From Chlorophyllum brunneum (taxonomy: Eukaryota; Basidiomycota; Agaricomycetes; Agaricales; Agaricaceae): a stretch of DNA of 64,000 nt. How positions within the stretch are numbered: the first letter of the stretch is position 1; each line of letters starts with the position of its first letter. Shown one piece after another: positions 24,244-41,456 of the stretch. Location of the stretch: positions 1,922,001 through 1,986,000 of the forward strand of contig OY756144.1 of NCBI GenBank assembly GCA_963576785.1, in the 5' to 3' direction. The notes below the pieces were generated by a model that made no database searches, had not been told where the DNA came from, and worked only from the letters and a program-made list of their open reading frames with translations. Position numbers and translations under genes: made by a program.

Positions 24244-27200
24244 ATGGACAAAAAGATAATAGAGAGCCAGGATCCAAATAACATCCGCATAATCACGACT
24301 CTCGGTCACGTAGATCATGGAAAAACAACGTTAATGGACGCACTACTGGCGGCTAATAACATCATCTCTTCGCGTATGGCTGGGAAGATGAGGTACATGG
24401 ACAGTAGAGAAGACGAACAAGAGAGGGGAATCACGATGGAAAGTAGTGCAGTGTCGCTGAGGTTCCATGTTATGGAACGGGATGACGCTGGAGGTTCGTC
24501 CGGGTATGTCACTTGAGGAAACATATGCTGAACGGGTTGCAGGGAATATACCAAAGACATATACCGTGAACATGATTGATACGCCTGGACACGTTGATTT
24601 TTCGAGTGAAGTATCGACAGCTTCAAGACTTGTAGATGGGGCATTGGTACTGGTCGATGTCATAGAAGGTGTTTGTACACAAGCACGTCACCTCCATACC
24701 CACCTTGTGTGTCCTTCTCTAACAAACCTCCTCTAGACAACCGCCGTATTGAGACAGGCATGGCAAGACCGTCTTCGCCCAATCCTGGTAATCAACAAAT
24801 TCGATCGTCTAATCACAGAACTCCAGCTCGCCCCTATTGAGGCGTACCATCACCTCACACGTCTGATCGAGCAAGTCAACGCCGTCATGGGCGGGTTGTT
24901 CGCTGGAGAACGTATGGAAGATGATCTCCGCTGGCGTGAAGAACGCGAGAGACGTCTCGCAGCAAAGAAAGAACAGCAAGCTGACGAGGCTGACGCGACG
25001 GTGAACGAAGATGAAGAAGAGTTTCAAGAAAAGGATGACGAGGATATTTACTTTGCGCCGGAGAAGGGAAATGTGATTTTCGCTTCGGCATTGGATGGGT
25101 GGGGATTCCGTGTGGGCAAGTTTGCGCAGCTGTATGCACAGAAGCTGGGTATGAAGGAGGCAAATCTGAGGAGGGTGCTTTGGGGCGATTATTTCTTGGA
25201 TCCAAAGACAAAGCGGGTGATCAGTTATAAACATCTACGAGGGAGGGCATTGAAACCACTCTTTGTGCAGTTCGTCTTGGAGAACATATGGGCGGTGTAT
25301 GACGCTGTAATTCTCAAGCCGTGGGTACATCTCAACTATGGCTAGACGTGCCGTGCTAATATCTCTCTAGAAACCCGGACAAGGTGACTAAAATCGTCAC
25401 CGCCCTCTCTCTCAAAATACCTCCACGCGACCTCAAATCAAAAGATACTCGCCAACTTCTTTCACTCCTCTTCACTCAATGGCTTTCTCTTTCAACTTGT
25501 GTAATCCAAACGGTGGTCGACGTCATTCCTCCACCAACCTTTGCCCAATCCACGCGGATACCAAAAATGCTTTACCCTGACCTCCACGAACCGACTACTA
25601 CCCCAAAAAACAAACTAGAAGAGGATTTATATAAGGCAAAGGCGGAAGAAGGGTCGTGTGTGACTGCGTACGTCAGTAAGATGTTTGCTGTGTGCAGGAA
25701 GGATTTTCCGGAGTCGAGGAAGAGAACGTTGAGTGCAGAGGAAATGAGGGCTAAAGGGAAAGAGGCTAGACCTGCTGTGAGAGCGAAAGAAGGTGCTGGG
25801 GCTGAGGGGCTGGTGAACGGTGCGGCCGCGAGGCTTGCTGGCGCGGAGATAGGCTCAGCACGGGAAGACGAGTCACTCGCACCAGAGGAGCTAGAAGAGA
25901 AGTCTGAAGACTCGGAGATTATCCTTGGTTTTGCGCGACTGTATTCTGGTGTTATCAGGACTGGTAGCACGGTTCTGGCGCTCTTGCCCAAATACAGCAC
26001 GGCGCTTGAATCGAGACACCCAGCCAATCAGAAGCATATGGTTTCTGCCACAATAGAAGGATTGTATATCATGATGGGACGCGAGCTCGTAGCCGTTGAC
26101 TTCGTTCGTGCTGGGAATATCTTTGCGATCAAGGGATTGGAGGGAAAAGTTTATCGGAGTGCGACAGTTTGTGCACCGAGGGAGAAGGGCGTGGAGGGAA
26201 TCATTGCAGGATTGCAAGGTCAGGAGTCATGGTTGGTGAATTTGGGTGGAGTGGATCGGTCAGTGAGTGAATATCTTTATTAAGTGCGCTATATTGGGGC
26301 ACTAAGTTGGTTCACTGGGTAGATTCCACCTATAGTCCGCGTGGCACTCGAACCGGCGCATCCAGCTGATATGCCCAAGCTGTTGACCGGGCTGAAGTTA
26401 CTTAGTCAGTCAGATCCTTGCGTCGAGACTTTCCAACAGCAAACAGGGGAGCATGTGATTTTGACGGCAGGAGAACTACATCTAGAGGTGAGAATACCCT
26501 TCGTATACTTTAATCTGCAATGCACATTGTTGATTTCCCGATAGAGGTGTTTGAAAGACCTTCGAGAACGGTTTGCCAAGGTCGAAATCCATGCATCAAA
26601 GCCCATTGTCCCTTTCAGGGAGACTGCAGTTAGAGCACCAGGCACGTACATCCTTTGTGGTCTGAGGATAGCCCATGGGTTGACCTCCTACCGGTAGATA
26701 TGGCTCCGACTAAGACGCAAGGCGCGCCACGCGGGACGATCAAAGGAGCGAGTACACAGAACATTGTGTCATTCGTCATCCGTGCGAGCCCGATACCCCC
26801 GTCATTGTTGGAGTTCATCTTGGATAACGTGGCAACGTTAAGGAAACTACAGCATGATCGGCGAGTTTGGCAAGAAGGCAAAACTGAGGGAGTAGAAGAG
26901 GAGGAGAGTGTGGCGGACAAGTATGGTGACATCATACGAAAACCAAGAGTCAAGCCAGAACAGTTTTGGGATGCGTTCGGAGACAAGTGTAAAGAAGTCG
27001 GAGGAGAGTGGGAAGGGGTAGTAGAAAAAGTGTGGGCGTTTGGACCGCAGGGGGCTGGCGGCTGTTTGTTGATTGATGCTCGGGAGCCTAAAGCATTTAC
27101 ATCGTGAGTGATTCTTCTTTTGGATATATACGAATTCGAGTGTTTATTAACGAGCCACCATTTGGTGTCACTAATTCGGGATGGAATGGTAGATTGAAGC

Positions 27201-28156
27201 GTCGATTGGAGCGGGTTAAATCGGATGACGGTGATAGCGGGAGGGAGAAGGTTATTCGTGACTTCGATAACCACGTCGAGACTGGGTTTCAGCTCGCGAC
27301 GTTCCAAGGTCCGTTATGTGCAGAACCAGTGGAAGGATTGGCATATTTTGTGGAGAGTGTAGAGATAGATCAAGAAAGCTTGGAGAAGGAAATGGGTAGG
27401 TCCTTGACACTTGAAATTGTGCTTTTGATCTCTTCTCACTATTGACCTTAACTTTATTTTTCATAGAACATAACCGCATGGCGCAAATCACGGGCTCGGC
27501 CATCACCGCTGTTAGGGATGCGTGCCGTAACGGTCTTCTTGATTGGTCACCAAGGCTCATGCTGGCGATGTATTCTTGCGACATCCAAGCATCAAGTAAG
27601 TGTGTGCGCCCGCTATCTGTTGCTGGGGTGACATTGATCAAAATGGCTAAATGTATCACCTTCTCGTAGCTGATGTGTTGGGCAAAGTATATGGTGTTGT
27701 CGCAAAGCGCCGTGGTCGAATTGTCGCAGAGGAGATGAAGGAAGGGACGTCATTTTTCACAGTTTCTGCACTTTTACCAGTCGTTGAGAGTTTCGGCTTT
27801 GCCGATGGTATGTATAGGCCATCGTGTATTCTTGGTGTTGCCTTCTGATGGTTGCTACCAGATATGCGGAAACGTACATCGGGTGCAGCGAGTCCACAGC
27901 TAATTTTTAGTGGGTAAGCCGTATTGTAAAAACTAGTAAATTCCTGAGGATGTGACACTGCCTCAGGTACGAACTACTCGATCAGGATCCGTTTTGGGTT
28001 CCCACCACGGAAGAAGAATTGGAAGACTTGGGGGAAAAGTCTGACCGTGCGAATGTGGCAAAGACGTACATGGATGGGGTGCGCGACAGGAAAGGGCTGT
28101 TCGTGGACCGCAAGATAGTGGAGTTTGCAGAGAAACAGAGGACGCTGAAGCGGTAG
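24244..28156 (+). CDS. EFL1: EFL1/Ria1 ribosome-maturation GTPase
   Basis: Cytoplasmic EF-2-like GTPase that, with Sdo1/SBDS, removes Tif6/eIF6 from pre-60S ribosomes. The start atg 24244 follows a pyrimidine-rich leader and gives [17 protein letters not shown]. GTPase motifs are G1 GHVDHGKT near 24304, G2 region RGIT, G3 DTPGH near 24580 and G4 NKFD near 24795. A charged insert ([17 protein letters not shown]) inside the GTPase region and [14 protein letters not shown] are typical of EFL1 rather than EF-2. The C-terminal half has the EF-G IV and V domains ([51 protein letters not shown]) and ends ...[11 protein letters not shown]. There are at least eight introns; the first is near 24505, and a split codon joins SS to GNIPKTYTV. 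No lesion seen. Confidence 0.92.
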
Positions 28157-28329
28157 ACAGTGCAGTATGTGGAGTAGTATACAAGGTAGTTGCCAGTACT
28201 GGAATGGATCTTGTTTGGCTGCTTAGTCAGCGCAGACCATCAGAATTCCGTGTCTCCTCCTGTCCGACTCCTAAGCCAGCTCTTCTCCCAGCACTTCCTC
28301 TTCCCTCCCTCGGTCCCCCTGCAGCCAAA

Positions 28330-31300
28330 ATGGCTTCCGTTATAACTCCAATATTCCTCAATCCTTCAAAAAATTCCCCCGCGGCTCGCAAAGCCCAAGA
28401 ACTCCCGATATCCCAGTCACAACTTCACCAGCAGCAGCAACCACCAGAACAGGATGTCAACGAAGAGACCTACCAGGCGCTCTTCTGCAAGGCCATGTAT
28501 GACTATACCGCACAGGACGGCTCCGCCCTTTCGTTCCATCGCGGCGACATCATCGAGGTGCTCAATCAGCAACCGTCGGGCTGGTGGGATGGGCTGCTTG
28601 GAGATGAGCGGGGATGGTTTCCGTCCAACTATGTCACCCTAATCTCCCTGGAGGAGGCGGAACTGGCATTTTCTGGCTCCGACTACTCAAACGGAGACGG
28701 GATGGTGCAGTCCGATAGTGATACACTTGACATGTCGAACGCGATGATGCGAGGGCAGGCACAGAATGAGGAATGGCTGAAAACCGAGATGTCGTATGCG
28801 AGTAAATACATTGATAGCACTACCGGCGCTGGCTCCCAAGGGTCCCAGACCAACGACTTTTGGGAGCCCAACATAATGGATGACGGACGAGTATGTGTAT
28901 CCTTGTATTTAAGTTCCAGAGGTCATGCTGACATCTCTTCAGATATTTTACGTCAACTCACGTACAGGTGAACACTCCTGGGATTTGCCTCAGGAAACGG
29001 CAGACGAAATTTCTGAAAGCGAACTTGCGGGTCTTTCTGCACAGAGCGCCGTCCGAGCAGCCACTGGTGCAGGAATGGCCTTCGGTGCTGCCGCTACCGC
29101 TAACGGCATCAACGGTACGCATGCGAGTGAGCCCGCAGGGTTTGGGGTTCCCCGTTCGACCGGTACGCCTGAGCCCTGGATCAAACGTCTGACAGACGAC
29201 GGGAGGGCATACTATTATGTTAACCAGCATACCGGTGAAACCATGTGGACGCGACCTACCGTCAATGTTTCGCACTTGGATCTGGAACCGTCTACACCTT
29301 TGACTGCACGAATGCCGCACACAGGCTCAAGAAGTAGCATCTATATGGACGGCTCAGATGCCCACCCTCTTGACCACCCCCGTCCTCCTCGGCCGGTTCC
29401 GTCCGACCGTATTCGCCGGCTCCAGACGCAGACTGCACCAACCGACTCTATGCAGGATGGTGTACAGTTGACTTCTGAAGAAATGATTGCCAAGCAACTT
29501 CAGCAAGTGCTCGCACCGCCACCCCCTGAGCTTGTCACCGACCTCGCCTCTAAAGCACGCGATGCTATTCAAGCCATCATGGATAATGTTCAAGGTTCAA
29601 TTAACCGTGCTGGTGATGATCAACGGATGGATGATTTGATACAGGTGGCCGTTCGCGCAGTTCGTAACCTTCTCTATGTTTCCGCCGCGAACGCGAGTCA
29701 CATGCCAAACGATTTACTTGCGAAAGAGACACGCGACAAATCATCTTCATCTTCTCCCCTCAAACCAGCTCAGCGACGGGTTACTGCTACCCTGTCCCGA
29801 CTCGTGCTGTCAGCTCGGGCAATGCACTACGATTCCGGTTCTCATATTTCCGAAACCCTCAGTCGGATTGAAGCTGACGCTGTAGAATTGGAAAGGGCTG
29901 TTGGTTCATTTATCGTAGAGGTGCAGCGTTGCCAGAGCGACGGTCAGAGGGAGGGAAAGCCCCTAAAGAGGTTGTACGGGATATTCACTACGGCGAGTAT
30001 TGGAGCCGGCTTGGTCGGTGCAGGAAGCGCTGGCACATGGAAAGGTTTTGGCTGGGTTTCCCAGGAAGCGGAGGAACAAGCGCCGAGGAAGCCCCTTAGT
30101 CAAGATGCCGTGGCCGAAGTGGCCACGATGTTAGGGAGAATTGAAAACCTGTTTACCCCTCTGACACAGGCCCTTGCGTCTTCGAATGATAACTCAGGCA
30201 AGTTTTTCCATGACCCCTGTTGAGCAAAGTTTCTCATAGCAAATATAGTAGACCAACTTCGACAAGGGATTCAGGAGTTGATCGCCCACACTTCTCACTT
30301 CCTGAACTTCATAGCCGACATTCATATGGCGCGACATGTGGATATTGATGGCATTCGTCAAGCTGGCGAGGCTGTGGACGATATGTACGCACAAACTCTT
30401 TCGAGGGCAAGGACACTCGTGCGAACCCTCGAAGCAGCCCTTCAAGCAGTCTACGACGATAGTTCCTCGCTCCTCCTGACCGCTCAAGTCATTCCATCTT
30501 CAGACCCCGGCTACCTTCCCGAAGATCGCGTTTCATCATACGGCCTCCTCGAGTCTATTGCTTCATCACTCCGATTGAACCTGTTTCTGGTTCGCGAGAC
30601 AATAGAGGCCCTCTTATATGTCGGCCATGAGCAAGCCGATCTCGCACAAGGAGATTACAATGGATCTATCGAATGGAGGATGTCGAGATTGAGCATGGTC
30701 CACAGTCACTTCAGCGGTACTGCGAGAATGTCGCGCGATTTCTCAAATGGAATCGATTTTGAGCAAGAGGATGTGGTGGATTTTGACCATGTGTTTAACA
30801 GGCCTGTGCCTCCGCCCAAGGTCTCGAGACCATCAATTGATCCATCAATCGAGTCTACATATACTCTCGACGAAAGTACAGACCATGTTAATGATTCTAT
30901 CGAGGGTAGCTATAACACCGAGGCCAGCACCCTGGTTTCAGCCTCGGACGCCACTGGGGAGAACGACCCTGCCGAGGTCGATACAATTGATGAAGAACGT
31001 ACGTTTACCTCTAGGTTAAATCTGACTTGATACTGATGAATACCCAGTTGAACCCCCTCAACCGAAAAAGCCTTCACGTCCCCCTGGCTCTGGCAAGCTA
31101 ATCAGTATTCTTGGTAACGAGTACGCGGACAAGGTTGCAGCAGAGTCACAACCCTGGTTCTTGCGCGCGAATTTCAATCCTTCGGAGATTGTGATCGACG
31201 AAGCAGACAATTCAGTTAAAGGTGGAACAGGGCCTGCGCTGGTTGAGAAGTTGACCGCACACGACCAAGTTGGTGAGTACAGTCATCGCAAACCTATTCA

Positions 31301-32793
31301 CAAGCTATCTAAGTATTGCTCGCAGATCTCCCTTACACAAGGGCTTTCTTGATGACATACAAAGACTTCACAACGCTTGATGACCTCTTCGACCTTCTCA
31401 TACAAAGGTTCAGGATCCAACCTCCGGGTAAATTGAGCTCCAAAGAACTAGAAGATTGGACTAAACTCAAGCAGCATGTTGTTCGGACTCGGTGGGTCAT
31501 CTTCTATCAATGTAGCGCCTAGCTGACTAACGGATAATTCTAGTGTCCTCAATACTTTCAAAACGATGATCATTGAACAGTATGTGTTAGACAGAGAAGA
31601 CATGTACATTCTTGACAAGATGATGGACTTCATCTCGCGAGAAGACGTGGCGGAAATGCCTGCGGCTAAAGCCCTCAAGAGTCTCATTGAACGTGCTGTA
31701 TGTTCTTGTTCAACTCTTTGATCGTCAAACCCTCCTGAAATGATTTCTAGCAAAATACTGGCGAGATGAATGTTAAATCATTCGTCAGCACCAATCAGAT
31801 TCCAGCCCCTACACCGATCATCCCAAGAGGCGGAAAGAAGCTAAAGTTACTAGATATTGACCCCCTCGAGTTGGCCAGACAGCTGACAATCATGGAGAGT
31901 CGGATGTATCAACGCATCAAACCTATAGAAGCGTTGAAGCGCGCGAGAGAACAGAAGATGGACATCGTGGACAACATTGGCATCGTTATTCAGACGAGTA
32001 ATCGGGTTCGTATGACCTTGCTCAAGGTGTCGGACACACGTTGATGCACTGTATTTAGATTGCAGACTGGGTAGCTCACTCAATTCTGAGTAAGGAAGAC
32101 TCGCGCAGACGAGCACAAGTAGTGAAGTATCTCATCAACGTCGCTGATGTACGTTATGACCACGATTCACCAGTGCTGCTCGTTGACACCGTTGCCCCTA
32201 TTCTAGCGCTGCCGCGTCCTCAATAACTTCTCAACCATGATTGCCATTACTTCGGGGCTAAACACGCCCCCTATTCGCCGGCTGAAACGTACATGGGAGC
32301 AGGTCAACCAGAGAGTCATTGCTCAATTTGCGGCATGCGAAGTCACCATTGACAACAGCAAGACGTTCGCTAAGAACAGGCAGCTCATGTCCTCTGTTAC
32401 TCCTCCCTGCGTACCTTTTATTGGTGAGTATCATCCGAGTCAGATGAATAAATACAGTTTCTTAAAATCAAATTAGGTGTCTTCCTGTCAACCCTACAGT
32501 TCATAGTGGACGGGAACCCCGACTACCTACAACCGGGCAACCTTATCAACTTCTTTAAACGTCAGAAGGCATCTGAGGTTATGGATGATATCAAGCGCTG
32601 GCAGGCAACACCTTACAATCTTACCCCCGTCCACTCAATCCTTACGTTCTTGGAAGATTCCCTCAGCCAGTTCAGCAATATGGATACCCGAGCTTCTGGA
32701 GACATTTTCTGGCAACTCAGTCTGGAGCGTGAACCACGAGAGAGGGAAGACGAGAAGATGGCTCGGCTGTTGCAGGAAAGCGGTTTCCTGTAA
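28330..32793 (+). CDS. Cdc25-type Ras guanine nucleotide exchange factor
   Basis: Ras activator that loads GTP on Ras at the membrane. The atg at 28330 follows a long pyrimidine-rich leader; an upstream in-frame atg at 28204 would translate that leader and is rejected. Domains in order: SH3 (ALFCKAMYDYTAQDGSALSF...GWFPSNYV, about residues 50-105), WW1 (DDGRIFYVNSRTGEHSWDLP), WW2 (PWIKRLTDDGRAYYYVNQHTG...WTRP), a helical middle region, RasGEF_N near 31090-31700 (LPYTRAFLMTYKDFTTLDDLFDLL) and the catalytic RasGEF domain near 31770-32790 (LDIDPLELARQLTIMESRMY, CRVLNNFSTMIAITSGLN). About eleven exons. The SH3, WW and RasGEF arrangement is usual for basidiomycete Cdc25/Ste6 proteins. Next to DAD1 and PKC1, with no shared function apparent. 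Confidence 0.88.
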
Positions 32794-33346
32794 CTAGGCG
32801 GCCTGTCCCTGCCGCCACCATTTTTGTTATCACCGCCCCTCCTTTATCTCCCGGATTCTCGCATTACGTTTTTTCATCTTGGTACGGTCTTCAGAAGTAC
32901 TGGAGTTGCTTATGTTATTGTGTACATATTGTCGGGGCCCGACCTCTTTCCTGCTTTCTGGCTGTCCCCTGAATCATCTGTGTAGTATTCCCTCTTCTGC
33001 GCCACCTTTCCATCCCCACCAGCACTTTGTTTATATTGACGTTTCGGAATCCAATCCTACTGTCTTTTACCCAAAATCAAGTACGCTTCCGACCCGGACA
33101 AACCTACAGATTATTACGTACTGCGCAATCCACGTGAAGCAACTGGAAGAACCCGTCGACAGGCGACCCCACTAAATAGAACAGGCAGATACACAGGACT
33201 CGAGATAGTACCCGAGGGGTAAGAGGAAGTTATCCATGTTACAATGAGCTCGCCCAGATATACTGTTGATGATGTAAGCAGGATTGGTCCCTACGCCGCG
33301 CGCTGGTTCGTGCCACCGCCGTGCACACTACTACCCCTGGCATTCT
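32794..33346 (+). other. Intergenic: RasGEF 3' end and DAD1 5' region
   Basis: About 550 bp of mostly non-coding, pyrimidine-rich sequence. An atg at 33244 (MSSPRYTVDD) followed by gtaagc could be an extra first exon of DAD1, but nothing else supports it. Confidence 0.5.
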
Positions 33347-33701
33347 ATGTCAATGGAAGAAGAAACAAATTTCTTTCAACGCGAGCGTGATAGACTTGCA
33401 CGCGAAATAACCGCGGTACGGATCAACAGCCTCAAACTTCTCCCGGAATCTATTAACACAAGAGACGAAACAGGGGTTTGAAGAACTACTATCGTCCAGC
33501 AACGCTCTGAACCGCAAACTCGAAGAAGTTTTGGGCATGACGAAAGAATATGAAACGATCGCATCCCTCTGGCATAGCTTCCATCAGCTGATGAGGGAGT
33601 CGGGGAGGGAGGATGCATCATCTGAGGACGTAGGCTTGCCTGGGACAGGTGGACATATCGTTGCAGGGATCAAGCAGGGCACGACCAAAGACAATTCTTA
33701 G
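33347..33701 (+). CDS. DAD1: DASH complex subunit Dad1
   Basis: Small kinetochore protein of the DASH/Dam1 ring that couples chromosomes to spindle microtubules. Two exons, 33347-33415 and 33474-33701, give 98 residues with phase 0 at the 58-bp intron. The core matches the Dad1 family: FFQRERDRLAREITAGFEELL, then LNRKLEEVLGMTKEYETIASLW. The family is normally about 90-100 residues with just this coiled-coil core, so the length fits. The C-terminal tail (GHIVAGIKQGTTKDNS) is less conserved. Convergent with PKC1, whose stop is 182 bp away. Confidence 0.88.
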
Positions 33702-33883
33702 CTGTAGTAAACGTTGGACGCATCCGGATTATGAACGTGAAATTGCAGTAGTAATGTCATTCTCAGTCGACAATGAACACTATGGAACAAGAGGATCCAG
33801 TGCACATGAAGGTAACACGATAATAATGTAATATAACACAGACAGCGAAAGTGATCCTATTAAAACAAGCGAGTAGAAAGGGT

Positions 33884-37894
<4,011 letters not shown>

Positions 37895-37954
37895 GGCTGT
37901 GGGAAGAGCCTGCGTTCGTGGGGGTCCTGGAAGAAGACGGGCGGGAGGAGTGGA

Positions 37955-37960
37955 TTTATA
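37955..37960 (-). promoter_or_regulatory. TATA box of PKC1
   Basis: The minus strand reads catataaatcc about 60 bp upstream of the PKC1 start codon, so the 5' UTR would be very short. It lies in the 177-bp gap shared with the divergent gene at 38072. Confidence 0.45.
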
Positions 37961-38071
37961 TGGGAGTGAAGAGGAGGCTGGTTTCGGGGCTGTGACGGTT
38001 TGTTATCAATTATTTTCCCGAGATGTCCATATTCAGATGTCCTGTCCACATTCACCTGCACTGCTCTCCCC

Positions 38072-40473
38072 ATGCCTCGCATCGCCCACAAGGCCACATT
38101 CAAGGCCACATCGGAAAATCTCACATTGTTACTTGCTGTGCACCATGTTCTCCATTCTTCAGCCCTGCAGGATGAAAACACACCCAGCAACTTATCCTCG
38201 GACGTTCTTGCACGGAATCCGCTTCTTTTCACGCTCTCTGGCTCCAAGGACGGTATCCTAGCTACACATGATGAACTTGTCACCTCAAAAGCAACAAATC
38301 ACTTGGTCGAGTATCTGCGCAAGGTACTTCCACTGCCGGCAACGAACATCAATCCAATATACTGTTTGACATTCATTCCACACGTCGAATAGAACGCGCT
38401 CGAGCTCGGCCTGGACTATGTCTCCAATATAATTACTTCCCCTGAAGCCAACGAGAGCGTCAGCTGCGAGTTGACTCTTCCGCTCTACCATCCTTCACTA
38501 ACTAGGTGGACTCGCAGTCACGGTAACGTTCGCGTATGCCGAAACCATGGATCACATTTTGATGCGGCCTGTGTTGGAATCCTTCCACCTCGAATACGCG
38601 TGGAAAACCCGACAGATCCCGGCGAAAAGAAGCGATGCGCCATCGTTGGGCCTTTGTGACCACCCATTCTCGAGGGATCTCGCTCTGCCGTTGCAGACTC
38701 TTTTGGACGAAGTCATCATGCGCTTTGTAAAAAACAGCTTGGTCAGGTACATTCAACCGTCCCTCACTGGACCTTACCCCAAGCTCATGTGAACAGGCGA
38801 TATCCCTTCATTTTTGGTAACCTGGCTCGAGTACGTTGCCTCCTTTGCCGTATTTGCGTTTCGTGGTCCCCAACAGCAACCCAGCAGCAATTTAACAATG
38901 AAACAGCCTATTTTCAACCGATGATCATGTCAATCAAACGAATTCTCAGCCGCTCTCCGGACCCAGCATTCCGTTCACAGTGCAGACGACTTTTCAAGGT
39001 ATTTCCAGATGACGCGATTACACATTTCTGTGTCGGTCTTATCGGAGTTCTCCAGCTTCTCAAACATCGTTCTAGTTTGTTTTCCGACTCTGGCCACACG
39101 ACGGAAACCCATGGCCGCCAAATATTACGACAAAGAATCACCACAGAAGGGCTCTTTTATCTCGCAATGCAGCTTGTATTCAAAGCCGGTATGAAATGTA
39201 CCGCTTTCAAGGTGACCCCCGCCCGGATGGTCGGATTGGGTATCTTGAGCTAAATATGTTCTAGGGTTGTACTCATGGGTACATCATGGGCGTCGAAGAT
39301 CACGAACTCTTGGAAACGGAGCATCCACAAACTGGTATCGCTCCTGATTGGGTACCTCCTCTGCCCCTAGAGGATCTATTATTAGATCAGGACGAGGATG
39401 AACCCGGACTAGGCCACAGAGAATCGTCAGTCTCCGATATGGTTGACTTTCCTCAACTTGGTGGCGCTTTGACTCATACAGGCTCCCCGAATACTGGCGA
39501 GTTGCCTCTGGATACAGACAGCGAGGATGATAATGGGTTAATTCAAGTAGATGACTGGCTTCTGTTCCCGGGGATTAGCGTCGATGATTCCAGGATCGAC
39601 CTGGATGAGCCCGACGAGGAAGAGGTGTGCGCAACGGGTCCAGTACAGTCTCCCATGGATTACGCCGGGATGCCCTCTGGACAGGGAGAGCTTGCTCCTC
39701 TGGCACTACAGCGGAATTTGAAGGAACTGCTTGAGATTGTCAGCTCATCCCAAACGCGAGCCAGGACCGGAATCTATGCGGACAGCACACCACCCTCAAT
39801 GACATTACCTGCTAATAGATGCACCCCAGAGTCTTATCGTGGAAATACACCGAATCGTGCTTTGGCAAGTCACACTACTCAACAAGCTGGGTCAGGCGAC
39901 ACAGGAACTTCCCAGGCGAAGGGTGGGGGGTACCACATGAGCTACCTCGAAGACTGGCGGTCGCAAGTCGCACATAATCATGCACCGGTCGTGATCGTTC
40001 CGGCTTCTGGAGCTTCTGTACCTCTCGACATGGAATTTCCCGCAGAGCTCTTGGACATGGGTGACGAGCTCCCATTCGATATGGAGACAGCTGTAGAAGA
40101 AAGTAGTACTGGGTTGTTACAGATGCAGATACCGGAACCAGACGATCCTAGGGGCTTGATCCCGCACACCCTAATCGCAAGTTCAGATTCACCGAATCAC
40201 GCGCTCCATCATGAAGATTTTCTTGACTTTCTATCCGAAGAACTCTCCTCTGATGACGAAGACATGATAACGGGTTTCATCACTCACCGGATGAGTACAA
40301 GGGACCAGGCTGGCAACAAATTGCATCTAGAAGACGAAATTCTAGAGTTGGGGGACGGGAAATCCGGTAATAATCAGCCTCTCTATATGGCGGATATGAC
40401 AGAATTATTTTGGGGAGACAGAGATACAATACAGGAAAAAAGCCAAACAGCGTTTATGGAGCTAATCATGTAG
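38072..40473 (+). CDS. Unrecognised protein with acidic C-terminal half
   Basis: I do not recognise this gene. The start atg 38072 gives MPRIAHKATFKATSENLTLL. Reading frames joined by plausible short introns run from there to the stop at 40473: 38072-about 38322, NALELGLDYVSNIIT..., MDHILMRPVLESFHLEYAW..., RYPFIFGNLAR..., QFNNETAYFQPMIMSIKRIL..., a stretch TEGLFYLAMQLVFKAG, and a last long exon from about 39260. The last exon, about 400 residues, is acidic (DQDEDEPG, DEPDEEEV, SSDDEDM) with no low-complexity run long enough to be a simple repeat. No signal peptide, and no catalytic motif seen. The hydrophobic stretch FCVGLIGVLQLL is short. Divergent from PKC1 with only 177 bp between the two start codons. 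Exon limits are tentative. Confidence 0.6.
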
Positions 40474-40767
40474 TAAAATCATGTGTAGTTTACCGCGCCC
40501 ATTTCCACAGGCTGGAAGACGTCTAGGAAGCAAGTGGCTGGACTGTTTCAACAATTCAATTCAATTGTAGTTCGGCGATTGTGGCATGATTAATAAGGCA
40601 GGCAATTTGGGGTCAGATCAAACTCCGCTTAATGGGGAGCGCCAAGACCTCCGAACTTGTGATCAAATCCGTTATTACGTGCAGGTCATCCCCCCTCTCC
40701 TTAGACTTCTCCTCGCACCGTCTTCAAGCATCAGTTTTCCTCCATCTCTATTACCCGTTCGCCCAAC

Positions 40768-41456
40768 ATGCTCCCTGCTCAGCGAAAGAAAGTTGATCTC
40801 AGTGTGCGTGTTGATCCTCCGCGTTCCAGCTCGCATAGGATTGAAATCTGTTCTTGGTGTTGTTTAGAAATTGACCCCCCAGGAGCAACAATTGTTCGCC
40901 AAGTATGGAAAACTCCCTACGCACAAGAACATCCTTATGAAGATGCAGAAGGTGTGTTTGTCGAGATGCACTGGCGGGGGCATTCGCTTAACTTGTGATT
41001 ATATTTAGGAACGCAAATATTTCGATTCGGGCGACTATGCACTCTCGAAGGCCGGTGTGACGCCACAAAGTACAGTTGGTACAGCAATTCCCAACCCAGA
41101 GAAGTAAGTGATACTGGGGCATATTATCATCATGATGAGTGGCTAAGTGGCTCTATAGCATCCCTCATGCATCATCACCAAGCATCTCCAATGGTCACCA
41201 GGCGCCATCAGTCTCTCCAACCACCTCAACGAGCCCCGTCAACCGTGAAAGCAGTCTTTCCCAAATCAACACAAGATCTACTGAGGCCGAGGATGAGGAC
41301 GAGAACGCGGAGACGGAAAAGGCGAAAGATTCCGAGTCGGTCGAGGACCCATCATCGGCGGTGGTAACCAACACAACGGTAGACACACCAACAGGCGTTT
41401 CCCAAGGGACGACGGTCGAAAGCCAGGAGGTCAAAGAATCGGATATGACCGTCTAG
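40768..41456 (+). CDS. Endosulfine/Igo1 family PP2A inhibitor
   Basis: Small phosphoprotein of the endosulfine family. After phosphorylation by a Greatwall/Rim15-type kinase it inhibits PP2A-B55, controlling mitotic entry and quiescence. Four exons, 40768-40803, 40868-40951, 41009-41103 and 41159-41456, give 170 residues with consistent phases. The family core is complete: KLTPQEQQLFAKYGKLPTHK, then KYFDSGDYALSKAG, whose Ser in FDSGDY is the phosphosite. The tail after VGTAIPNPENIPH is a Ser/Thr- and Glu-rich extension common in fungal Igo proteins. The start is chosen because MLPAQRKKVDLS leads directly into the core. Confidence 0.92.

Noticed and set aside
33244..33280. Extra first exon MSSPRYTVDD for DAD1
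   Set aside because: It has an atg and a gtaagc, but no acceptor joins it in frame with better family similarity than the simple start at 33347.
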